From Clostridium algoriphilum (lineage in GTDB: Bacteria; Bacillota; Clostridia; Clostridiales; Clostridiaceae): DNA of 64,000 bases. Location of the stretch: positions 28,217 through 92,216 of the forward strand of contig NZ_JAIZZK010000016.1 of the NCBI RefSeq assembly GCF_020443705.1. Direction: 5' to 3'. Made by a program: the position numbers and the translations under genes. Position 1 is the first letter of the stretch, and each line of letters opens with the position of its first letter. Under the pieces are notes generated by a model. The model was not told where the DNA came from. It was given only the letters and a program-made list of their open reading frames with translations, and made no database searches. This document shows positions 25,680 through 32,270 of the stretch, in pieces.

Positions 25680-26330
25680 ATGCTAAAAGCAGTTATATTT
25701 GACATGGATGGAGTAATTATTGATAGTGAACCAACACATATGAAGCTGGAAAATGAGACTTATAAAAAATTAGGCATAGAGGTTACAGACGATGAGCATC
25801 ACTCTTTTGTAGGATCAACTTCTCATTATATGTGGGAAGCTCTAAAAAATAAATATAAGCTTAATCAAACACTTGATGAGTTAATTGAATATGATCGAAG
25901 TAAATATTTTAAATACCTTAATTCAGATGAATGCGAGATAACTCTTATTGATGGGGTGAAAGAGCTAATAAAAAACTTTCATGATAATGGAATAAAGCTA
26001 GCCATTGCCTCATCATCTCCACTAAATGTAATTGTGGCTATTGCAAAGAAATTTCAAATAGAAGAATACTTTGATGTTTTTGTTACCGGTGACTATGTAC
26101 AGAGAAGTAAGCCTGAACCAGATATATTTCTTTTTGCTTCAGAGAAGCTTGGGGTAAGCCCGGAAAATTGTATAGTTATTGAGGATTCTCATAATGGGGT
26201 TCGTGCTGCTAAAAAAGCAGGTATGAAGTGTGTAGGAATTAATAGCGGTGCTGCAGGAAGCCAAGACATTTCCATGGCGGATTTAGTGATAAATAGCTTT
26301 AAAGAAGTGGATTACATGAAATTAAGTTAA
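25680..26330 (+). CDS. HAD-family phosphatase / beta-phosphoglucomutase-like
   Basis: A 216-residue HAD subfamily IA hydrolase. Motif I is FDMDGVIIDSEP (catalytic D8 and D10), motif II IASSSP, motif III KPEPDIF, and motif IV IVIEDSHNGVRAAKKAG. A helical cap sits between motifs I and II. These enzymes act on small phosphates such as sugar phosphates or, with mutase activity, beta-glucose phosphate. An AGGAGG ribosome site precedes the ATG. It lies 37 bp after the spore-protein gene and may be read from the same promoter. Confidence 0.9.
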   Translation: MLKAVIFDMDGVIIDSEPTHMKLENETYKKLGIEVTDDEHHSFVGSTSHYMWEALKNKYKLNQTLDELIEYDRSKYFKYLNSDECEITLIDGVKELIKNFHDNGIKLAIASSSPLNVIVAIAKKFQIEEYFDVFVTGDYVQRSKPEPDIFLFASEKLGVSPENCIVIEDSHNGVRAAKKAGMKCVGINSGAAGSQDISMADLVINSFKEVDYMKLS

Positions 26331-26390
26331 TAATTGTAAGATCACTCTAAAAGAAGCAAAATGGAGGATGCTATTTTGAAATAGCAAATT

Positions 26391-26614
26391 TAGCAAACAG
26401 AACTTGTCCGCTACGTTACCAATTCTGTAATGGGGTCGTGTCAGTTGCCTAAAAAAAAGTATATATAGGCTGCGCATTTAGTGTTGAATAAGTCGTGCAG
26501 AAAAATTAAAAATAAAGTCTTCCATAAACTTCTTATTGTTTTTACATTTATTAGGTTTTTGGTGTGACCCTCCTGTAGAATATGTAAGCGTATGCGAGCA
26601 TATTTTACTTGCTA
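26391..26614. repeat. TAGCAA element, 224 bp, inverted relative to the 228-bp type
   Basis: Left arm TAGCAAACAGAACTTGTCC with hairpin and TGGGGTCGTGTCAG; right arm, on the minus strand, reads TAGCAAGTAAAATATGCTCG and then AACCTAATAAATGTAAA, the left end of the 228-bp type. It therefore combines both arm types with an independent 100-bp spacer. Confidence 0.9.
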
Positions 26615-26623
26615 ATGTTTGTA

Positions 26624-26693
26624 CACAAATTCGCTTCACTCATAAAATCCCCCGGAGTACGTGAACAAATTGTAAATACAATCTGTTTTGCTA
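26624..26693. repeat. TAGCAA element, 72-bp type
   Basis: Reads ACAAATTCGCTTCACTC, then CCCCCGGAGTACGTG, then the AACAAATTGT hairpin and TTTTGCTA. It lies 10 bp from the preceding element. Confidence 0.85.
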
Positions 26694-26840
26694 TTCCACT
26701 ATTTAATATTAAAATATAATTTACAAAATAAAGAATAAGAGTCAGCAGATATATAAATATCCACTAACTCTATTTTTTCTCTAGACACAAAATGCTCCTA
26801 GTATAGACTACTGTTATTTTTATTAAGTAAATTTATAATA

Positions 26841-27211
26841 TTAACATTTTACTGAATTTTCATATGCATATCGCCAGTTTTTATAATTCTTGATTTTTTT
26901 CATTGCAATATAAATAGGCATTATTATAGCTGTAGGCAAAATTATGCCAGTAAATAAACAAATTAAAATTCCTTTTATTCCTCTTGTTGCAAGGATATTA
27001 AGTGGTGCAATTAATGAATTAAGTCCAAGCCCTGCAAGTTCATAGGTAGCAGTAAATTTAAATAAAACTGTTGCAATAGGTGCACATATAATTGCGGCTA
27101 TAAATGGTGGTATTAAAAGTTTTGGATTTTTTATAACATTCGGAAATTGTATTTTTGGTGTTACTAGTCCTTGTGCTATATTAGCCCCAGAATCATTTTC
27201 CCTAAAAGACA
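26841..27211 (-). pseudogene. C-terminal fragment of a PTS IIC-type permease
   Basis: About 120 residues reading GANIAQGLVTPKIQFPNVIK, PPFIAAIICAPIATVLFKF and LNSLIAPLNILATRGIKGIL, typical of the end of PTS_EIIC_2-type membrane permeases, with three or four membrane segments. The N-terminal two thirds are missing. The apparent start codon and first residues (MSEANL) come from the TAGCAA element at 27212-27283, which sits at the break. Not functional as a transporter. Confidence 0.8.
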
Positions 27212-27283
27212 TAGGCAAATTCGCTTCGCTCATAAACACCCCCGTTGGTCACGAACAAATTGTAAACACAATTTGTTTTGCTA
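27212..27283. repeat. TAGCAA element, 72-bp type, at PTS breakpoint
   Basis: Starts TAGGCAAATTCGCTTCGCTC (one G inserted), contains ACCCCCGTTGGTCACG and ends with the AACAAATTGT/ACAATTTGTT hairpin and TTTTGCTA. Confidence 0.9.
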
Positions 27284-27348
27284 ATTTTAAATAGTCCTCA
27301 AAGTGGCTTAGACTCCCACTTTGTTTTTTAAAGAGATGACGTATCAGA

Positions 27349-27618
27349 TTAATATACTGCATATTCTATTTTACTTTTATAAATTGTATAAGTTATAAAT
27401 GTTTCAATATTATCACTATTTTGTTTTAACACATAGACGTTATTTGGATTTTCACTATCATTCAACCAAGAGATCAATTTTCTCCTTTCATTATCATTAA
27501 GACTTAATACAACATCGTTTCCACTAACAAAAATTATATTAACTGTTTTCAATATAATCACATCCTCTTCTATAGATACACATTCTGTATAAAATAATTT
27601 AGCAGTCATCAGGAACAT
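27349..27618 (-). CDS. Small protein of unknown function, operon member
   Basis: Up to 89 residues; a likelier start is the TTG at 27552 after AGAGGATG, giving 67 residues (KTVNIIFVSGNDVVLSLNDN, RRKLISWLNDSENPNNVYVL). The reading frame overlaps the end of the upstream gene by up to 20 bp. It is the last of four tightly packed small genes. The short VNIIFVSGND beta start followed by a helical segment recalls no family I can name. Confidence 0.45.
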   Translation of the reverse strand: MFLMTAKLFYTECVSIEEDVIILKTVNIIFVSGNDVVLSLNDNERRKLISWLNDSENPNNVYVLKQNSDNIETFITYTIYKSKIEYAVY

Positions 27619-27937
27619 TATCGAAGTTTGGAATAAGTAGTTTATTAAAGCTAGAAGTTAGGGCCAATGTGGTAGCTTTTTTTATTTTAAGTTCAATTTC
27701 ATCAATCCCTCTGGCTCTAATATAGATAATAAGAACGTCATCTTCACTTGTAGTCCGTACATTAATAAATCCTCTGTCATCTAAATAAAAAAGAGCTGCA
27801 ATTATCTCACACTTGTTTACACCTGAGACTTTGTATTCTTGCCTTGTAATATTTCTGTAAGTGCAAATACAAAATAAATTTTCATATAGCTCAAATAAAA
27901 TTTGAGTTCTAATTAAATCTCTTTCTATCTGAAGCAT
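27599..27937 (-). CDS. Small unrecognised protein, paralogue of the 28352 gene
   Basis: A 112-residue soluble protein with an AGGTAGGTG ribosome site. It shares a pattern with the protein at 28352-28681: RxxxLFELYENLF, then EIIAALFYLDDRGFINV, then RARGIDEIE and a C-terminal LLIP. The two are distant paralogues within the same operon, flanking the gene at 27949. The helix/strand pattern suggests a small alpha/beta or winged fold. Function unknown. Confidence 0.6.
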   Translation of the reverse strand: MLQIERDLIRTQILFELYENLFCICTYRNITRQEYKVSGVNKCEIIAALFYLDDRGFINVRTTSEDDVLIIYIRARGIDEIELKIKKATTLALTSSFNKLLIPNFDNVPDDC

Positions 27938-27948
27938 AAATTAAACAC

Positions 27949-28347
27949 CTACCTTTGATTAATCCATTGAGTGAAGGTTAGTTTCGACCATTCGCCTGCA
28001 GGCTCAGGGGCGTACCCAGGATTAAATGGAAACTCATGAATAATTGGTACAACTGACAGAAATGGGGGGCCAATATCAAGCGGCGCTTTTATGATTTCTA
28101 GACCGCCCACCACAGGTCCGCTAATACTCCAAGCTACAATCCTCCCATCTCTATCTAATAGATTAGTACCTCTTAATCCACCAATCCATATTCTGGTTTT
28201 TTTTGCCCAAACATAATTACCATATATATATGCTACCCATTTTAAATCATTATTAAATACATTACTATGTTCTAATAACCAACCAACAAAGTTAGCCTTT
28301 TTATCATATAAAGGATCCATTATTTCCAATATTAACTGAACCTCCAC
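27949..28347 (-). CDS. Possible 4-fold beta flower-type protein
   Basis: Up to 132 residues; the probable start is the TTG at 28329, at workable distance from GGAGG. The sequence KKANFVGWLLEHSNVFNNDL, KWVAYIYGNYVWAKKTRIWI, DRDGRIVAWSISGPVVGG shows repeating strand units ending in aromatic residues, followed by a Pro-rich tail (IHEFPFNPGYAPEPAGEW) and WSKLTFTQWI. This recalls the 4-fold beta flower family of small clostridial/bacillal proteins, which also end in Pro-rich repeats before a Trp-rich tail. The function of that family is unknown; the assignment is tentative. Confidence 0.5.
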   Translation of the reverse strand: MEVQLILEIMDPLYDKKANFVGWLLEHSNVFNNDLKWVAYIYGNYVWAKKTRIWIGGLRGTNLLDRDGRIVAWSISGPVVGGLEIIKAPLDIGPPFLSVVPIIHEFPFNPGYAPEPAGEWSKLTFTQWINQR

Positions 28348-28351
28348 TCAT

Positions 28352-28681
28352 TTATTCTCTATTTATAACGGGTATGAGCAAATCCTCAAATACATTTGAA
28401 AGTACAAATTTACCAGTTTCAGTAAAATAATTCTCCACTTCCTCAATGCCGCGGCCTAAAACAAAAGCAGAAACTGTTTTATCTCTTTCTATGTTAAAAA
28501 AAATCCATCTTTTATAGAAGATGAAATAAAGAGCTGCAATTATTTCAATTCTAGAATCATTAGGAATCTCATAATCAATATTACTGCACACTTCATAGCC
28601 GTAGGTAAAGAAGTCCCTATATAACTGAAATAACAAGCTATATCTAAGCAATCTATGTTTTTCAAATATTAATAAATCCAT
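28352..28681 (-). CDS. Small unrecognised protein, first of a four-gene operon
   Basis: About 109 residues from the ATG at 28681, which follows GAGGTG at good spacing; four more residues are possible upstream. Key segments are RYSLLFQLYRDFFTYGYEVC, EIIAALYFIFYKRWIFFNI and LGRGIEEVENYFTETGKFVL, ending LLIPVINRE. It is a paralogue of the 27599 gene. It lies only 4 bp from the next gene. A palindrome lies upstream, between it and the divergent gene at 28864. Confidence 0.6.
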   Translation of the reverse strand: MDLLIFEKHRLLRYSLLFQLYRDFFTYGYEVCSNIDYEIPNDSRIEIIAALYFIFYKRWIFFNIERDKTVSAFVLGRGIEEVENYFTETGKFVLSNVFEDLLIPVINRE

Positions 28682-28729
28682 AAAACACCTCATGCAATTA
28701 TTTAGGCATCCAACTAGTTTTTTTCGGAG

Positions 28730-28767
28730 GCACCTTATATATAATATGCATATTGTATATAAGGTGC
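28730..28767. promoter_or_regulatory. 38-bp palindrome in a divergent intergenic region
   Basis: GCACCTTATATATAATATG faces CATATTGTATATAAGGTGC with a single mismatch. It sits between the divergent genes at 28681 and 28864 and contains TATA-rich -10-like sequence on both strands. It is a plausible shared operator; a transcribed hairpin is the alternative. Confidence 0.5.
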
Positions 28768-28863
28768 ATATTTAAATATAGGAGACGAATCTCCAACTTT
28801 TAAATAACAAAAACATATAATGCGCCATATACTGTATAGTAAATACTTTAAGGAGTTAGTTTA

Positions 28864-29262
28864 ATGTATATTGATGATGATACTATTAGATTTTATAATT
28901 CAATGTATAACTATGAATTAGAAACTCAAGATCTTCCTTTAGAATGTCCATACAGGCAGATGGCTCCTCCTACACTCTTCGCACAAGGGCCTCAGGGTGG
29001 ACCGCCTTCTTCACCTCCAAACTTTACACCACCTCAGTCTCAATCACAACAATTTGGAGCTACCCCTCTAGCTATAGACCAAGGTGCAATTAGACCTTGC
29101 CTCTATAGATTTGTATATATATGGCCAAGAAGAGGAAGAGGTTTCTGGACATGGCTTACATTTGTGGGACCTAGATCTATATCAGGTTTCCGTTGGACTG
29201 GACGTAGTTGGAGATTTTTCGGAATGGATCTGAGAGATATTAGTAGTTTCCAATGTTTTTAA
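28864..29262 (+). CDS. Pro-rich protein with aromatic C-terminal domain
   Basis: A 132-residue protein. Residues 35-65 are rich in Pro, Gly and Gln (QGPQGGPPSSPPNFTPPQSQ), and the C-terminal 60 residues are dominated by Arg and aromatics (CLYRFVYIWPRRGRGFWTWL, SGFRWTGRSWRFFGMDLRDI, ending SSFQCF). Proteins with this layout recur in clostridia, but their role is unknown; spore coat or surface association would be a guess. A AAGGAG ribosome site precedes the ATG. It is divergent from the four-gene operon of small proteins. Confidence 0.65.
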   Translation: MYIDDDTIRFYNSMYNYELETQDLPLECPYRQMAPPTLFAQGPQGGPPSSPPNFTPPQSQSQQFGATPLAIDQGAIRPCLYRFVYIWPRRGRGFWTWLTFVGPRSISGFRWTGRSWRFFGMDLRDISSFQCF

Positions 29263-29319
29263 AATAATAATGAAGGAATAGGGCCACAAACTATTTTAAC
29301 AGTCAGTTGGTGCGTAGCG

Positions 29320-29361
29320 ATAATAACAATGTCAACATAGATTGTTCGTTTGTTTTGCTAC
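29320..29361. repeat. Degenerate right half of a TAGCAA element
   Basis: AACAATGTCAACATAGATTG then TTTGTTTTGCTA keeps the right hairpin and terminus of the 72-bp type; the left part is not recognisable. Confidence 0.5.
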
Positions 29362-29442
29362 AGACTTCCCCAGATAGGTCTACCTACCCCCTGCCGCTTC
29401 TTTCAGCCTATCGACTCAGCAAACATACTGGGCATACAAAAA

Positions 29443-29467
29443 AGAAGGAAGCCAAAAGCTTCCTTCT
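29443..29467 (-). terminator. Terminator of the AgcS gene
   Basis: AGAAGGAAGC/GCTTCCTTCT stem followed by TTTTTT on the minus strand, a few bases after the stop codon. Confidence 0.88.
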
Positions 29468-29473
29468 AATTAT

Positions 29474-30847
29474 TTATTTTCCCACCTTAAGCATTCCATC
29501 ATCATCAAGATCTTTAAAATATTTTCTTGTTTCATTTATAATAACTCCACTTAATCCAATCAATCCGATTAAGTTTGGAATTGCCATCAATCCATTTACT
29601 ATATCAGCAATTACCCAAATCATTTCTAATTTTAAGAATGCACCTAATGCTACTAAGAAAATAAATACCCCTCTATATGGTTTAATTCCTTTTACTCCTA
29701 CTAAATATACAATACATCTTTCTCCATAATAATTCCAACCAAGTATTGTTGTGAATGCAAAGAAAATAAGTCCAATAGTCACAATCAACTGTCCTATCAT
29801 CGCTATAGGAAACGCATTACTAAAAGCATAGTTTGTCATAGCTGCTCCTGCATATTCGGAATTCCAAGCTCCAGTCATTATTAAAACAAGACCAGTCATA
29901 GTACAAATAACTATTGTATCAAAGAAAGTACCTGTCATAGATACAAGTCCTTGTCTTACACAAGACTTAGTTTTAGCTGCCGCTGCTGCTATTGGTGCAC
30001 TACCTAGACCAGACTCATTAGAGAATACTCCTCTGGCAACACCACTTCGCATAGCAAGCATTACTGTTGCCCCTGTAAAACCACCTGCTGCTGCCGTTGT
30101 AGTAAATGCACTCTTTACAACTAAAGCTATTGTTCCTGGTAATAAATTAATATTGATTATTACAATCATTAAACATCCTATAACATAAAACACTGCCATA
30201 AATGGAACAGTCTTTTCTGATACTGCTGCAATATTTTTTATTCCCCCAATAGTTATTAATGCAACTAAAAGTGTTATCACTATTGCTGTTGCAATAGTTG
30301 GTATATTAAATGTAATTGATACAGCCTCTGTTATTGCATTTACCTGTGGGAATGTACCTATTCCAAAAAAGGCAACTCCTACACCAAAGATTGCAAACAT
30401 TTTTGCTAAAAACTTATTTTTAAGTCCATTTTCTAGGTAATACATAGGTCCGCCAGCCATTTGTCCATTCTCATCAACAGTCCTGTATTTTACTGCAAGT
30501 AAGCCTTCAGAATACTTAGTAGCCATTCCAAAGAAAGCAGCTACCCACATCCAGAATAAAGCTCCTGGTCCGCCAAGTTTAATTGCTGTTGCAACACCAA
30601 CAATATTTCCTGTTCCTATTGTTGCCGCTAAAGCTGTACATAAAGCTGCAAATGATGATACATCACCCGCTCCATCATTATCCCTTTCTTTAGTAAATAA
30701 ATACTTAAGTGCAAGTGGTAGCTTAGTAACCTGCAATAACCCCAATCTTATAGTTAAATACAATCCTGTACCTACTAGTAAAACAAGTAACGGTGGTCCC
30801 CAAAGCCATGAATCAATTTTGTTAAGCACTTCCATAAACGCTGTCAT
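29474..30847 (-). CDS. Alanine/glycine:cation symporter (AgcS family)
   Basis: A 457-residue integral membrane protein with about ten membrane segments. Family signatures are AATIGTGNIVGVATAIKLGG, GPGALFWMWVAAFFGMATKY, GGPMYYLENGL and SNESGLGSAPIAAAAAKT. Members take up alanine or glycine with Na+ or H+. The gene is preceded by a tandem glycine riboswitch, so glycine is the most likely substrate and signal. It is a single gene with a strong terminator. The ATG follows GGAGG at the riboswitch end. Confidence 0.93.
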   Translation of the reverse strand: MTAFMEVLNKIDSWLWGPPLLVLLVGTGLYLTIRLGLLQVTKLPLALKYLFTKERDNDGAGDVSSFAALCTALAATIGTGNIVGVATAIKLGGPGALFWMWVAAFFGMATKYSEGLLAVKYRTVDENGQMAGGPMYYLENGLKNKFLAKMFAIFGVGVAFFGIGTFPQVNAITEAVSITFNIPTIATAIVITLLVALITIGGIKNIAAVSEKTVPFMAVFYVIGCLMIVIININLLPGTIALVVKSAFTTTAAAGGFTGATVMLAMRSGVARGVFSNESGLGSAPIAAAAAKTKSCVRQGLVSMTGTFFDTIVICTMTGLVLIMTGAWNSEYAGAAMTNYAFSNAFPIAMIGQLIVTIGLIFFAFTTILGWNYYGERCIVYLVGVKGIKPYRGVFIFLVALGAFLKLEMIWVIADIVNGLMAIPNLIGLIGLSGVIINETRKYFKDLDDDGMLKVGK

Positions 30848-30899
30848 TTAAAAAATCCTCCCTTAATTTAATATAATGGAGGAGACAAAATTTTTTTCA

Positions 30900-31320
30900 T
30901 AATTTCTATCCCCTGTCCTTTTACCTGAGAGATTCGATAGCTAAAGCTAAATCTTACTCAAACTTAATTTATACTTGTACAAAACTCGATAGTTTAATGA
31001 GTTATGGACATGTAGAAATTTACAGTTTAAGTAGCTTATCTTAATAATACTATCTTGCTCCTTCGGTGTCTGTTTAAGCAGCTCTCTCCAGAGGCTCGTC
31101 CAATTACGGTTTTCTCCTAATAAATAGTTTCCTTACAAAACTAATAGGTTTTTCAGTTCAACTATTAATTTAATACTAATCCAAAACTCGCAAGTTAATG
31201 GAAATTTTGTACCTGTATAAATATAGTTTCACATTAAAAATCCTTAGGTGCCTGAAAGTTTTTCCTCTTCGGCGGATGGCAAGCCATCTCTCTCCCACAA
31301 TCTTCATCCGAACACAATAT
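30900..31320 (-). promoter_or_regulatory. Tandem glycine riboswitch
   Basis: On the minus strand two glycine aptamers follow each other. The first contains GGGAGAGAGATGGC, a GCCGAAGAGG-type junction and CTTTCAGGCACC. The second contains CTCTGGAGAGAGCTGC, ACACCGAAGGAGCAA and, after a long P3 arm, AATCTCTCAGGTAAAAGGAC then AGGGG. These are the conserved elements of the gcvT-type RNA. It controls the AgcS symporter gene starting at 30847. The second aptamer has an unusually long P3 stem-loop of about 130 nt. Confidence 0.92.
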
Positions 31321-31385
31321 TCAACTTTTATTAACAAACTCTTTTATAATTATACATAGTTTTTTTTTATTATGCAAATTTTTAT

Positions 31386-31438
31386 AAATGAAAAGAAAGG
31401 ATTAAGGCACAAAATGCTTTAATCCTTTCTTTTCATTT
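31386..31438 (-). terminator. Terminator with perfect 20-bp stem
   Basis: The arms at 31386-31405 and 31419-31438 (AAATGAAAAGAAAGGATTAA and its complement) pair perfectly around a 13-nt loop. It lies downstream of the 53-residue gene on the minus strand and upstream of the riboswitch, and can terminate in both directions. Confidence 0.8.
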
Positions 31439-31477
31439 ACGGGTATCTGTGTGACTTATATGAATAGTTAATATCTC

Positions 31478-31639
31478 TTATTGGGCGCTTAAAGCTTTTT
31501 TAAGGGCTTTAATTTCATCTTGGTGTATTTGCTTACTTTTCCTATCACCTTTCTTATCGTCTATAGGTAATAGGCTCTGTAAGGCTTTAATTTGTCGCTT
31601 TATTTCGTCCTTATCTTTTGGAATTTCAAATTTTGACAT
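31478..31639 (-). CDS. Small charged protein (53 residues)
   Basis: The frame begins SKFEIPKDKDEIKRQIKALQ and ends KALKKALSAQ: a soluble, highly charged, mostly helical peptide with two helices likely. The start ATG is preceded by AAGGAGG, an excellent ribosome site located inside the end of the upstream frame, and follows that frame's stop directly (TAAATG). Translational coupling is therefore built in. No family recognised. Confidence 0.6.
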   Translation of the reverse strand: MSKFEIPKDKDEIKRQIKALQSLLPIDDKKGDRKSKQIHQDEIKALKKALSAQ

Positions 31640-31932
31640 TTATTTGACCTCCTTAAAATATTCTTTCATATATCTATTCTCCATTTGGGAGTTATTTCCT
31701 TCTAAATAGTTATTTTTTATTAAATAAATATAATAAATAATTAATTTATAACCGCCTACGTCGGTGCTACTGCCTTCACCCCTGTGATCAATTTTAATTA
31801 GCTTTTCTTTATTCTCAATTACTAAATCTACTCGGCCTAACTCTTTAATATTTCAAATTGCATGTTTAACGAATATTTATTGTTAATTAAAAATAATTCT
31901 TTACAAATATAACTTACTATGTTATTATTGCT
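31640..31932 (-). pseudogene. Frameshifted gene upstream of the 53-residue protein
   Basis: Minus-strand coding sequence reads YICKELFLINNKYSLNMQFE, then in another frame ELGRVDLVIENKEKLIKIDH and GGYKLIIYYIYLIKNNYLEG, ending MKEYFKEVK. A single-base slip near 31846 joins the two parts. No start codon with ribosome site is seen upstream. It looks like the remainder of a gene of 90 or more codons that was coupled to the downstream small gene. Family unknown. Confidence 0.45.
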
Positions 31933-32199
31933 TTATAAACAAAGCAACATAATTTAACTATTGAAAAAGTGGAAGTAATTCCACAAAGATATTAACCCTC
32001 CTTAGATAAAGTAAAAGAATTGCTAATAGAAAGGGGATAGTCCAATGTTTCAAATTAAGTTGTTAAAGTTTTTAGAGGTTAGTACAATTTATAAATAAGA
32101 GGTCTTTAGTATATGTGATAAGACAATAAAAATTTATTTGAATTAATATAAATTACTATACTCTACTTAATTAAAAATTAAATATTTGTATATATGTAT
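31933..32199. other. Intergenic stretch
   Basis: No gene with a ribosome site is visible; AT-rich. Confidence 0.35.
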
Positions 32200-32242
32200 A
32201 AGGAGTAGTTCACTAAAAGTGAACTACTCCTTATTTTTTTTA
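32200..32242 (+). terminator. Terminator, plus-strand orientation
   Basis: AAGGAGTAGTTCAC pairs perfectly with GTGAACTACTCCTT around TAAAA, followed by ATTTTTTTT on the plus strand. It lies 30 bp beyond the minus-strand ABC-F stop and can also serve as its 3' hairpin. Confidence 0.75.
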
Positions 32243-32270
32243 CATAAGTGCTCTTAACTACTCACTAAAT

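Noticed and set aside
8957..27283. A CRISPR array
   Set aside because: The repeats are hundreds to thousands of bases apart, variable in length and orientation, and carry no regular spacers; no cas genes are present.
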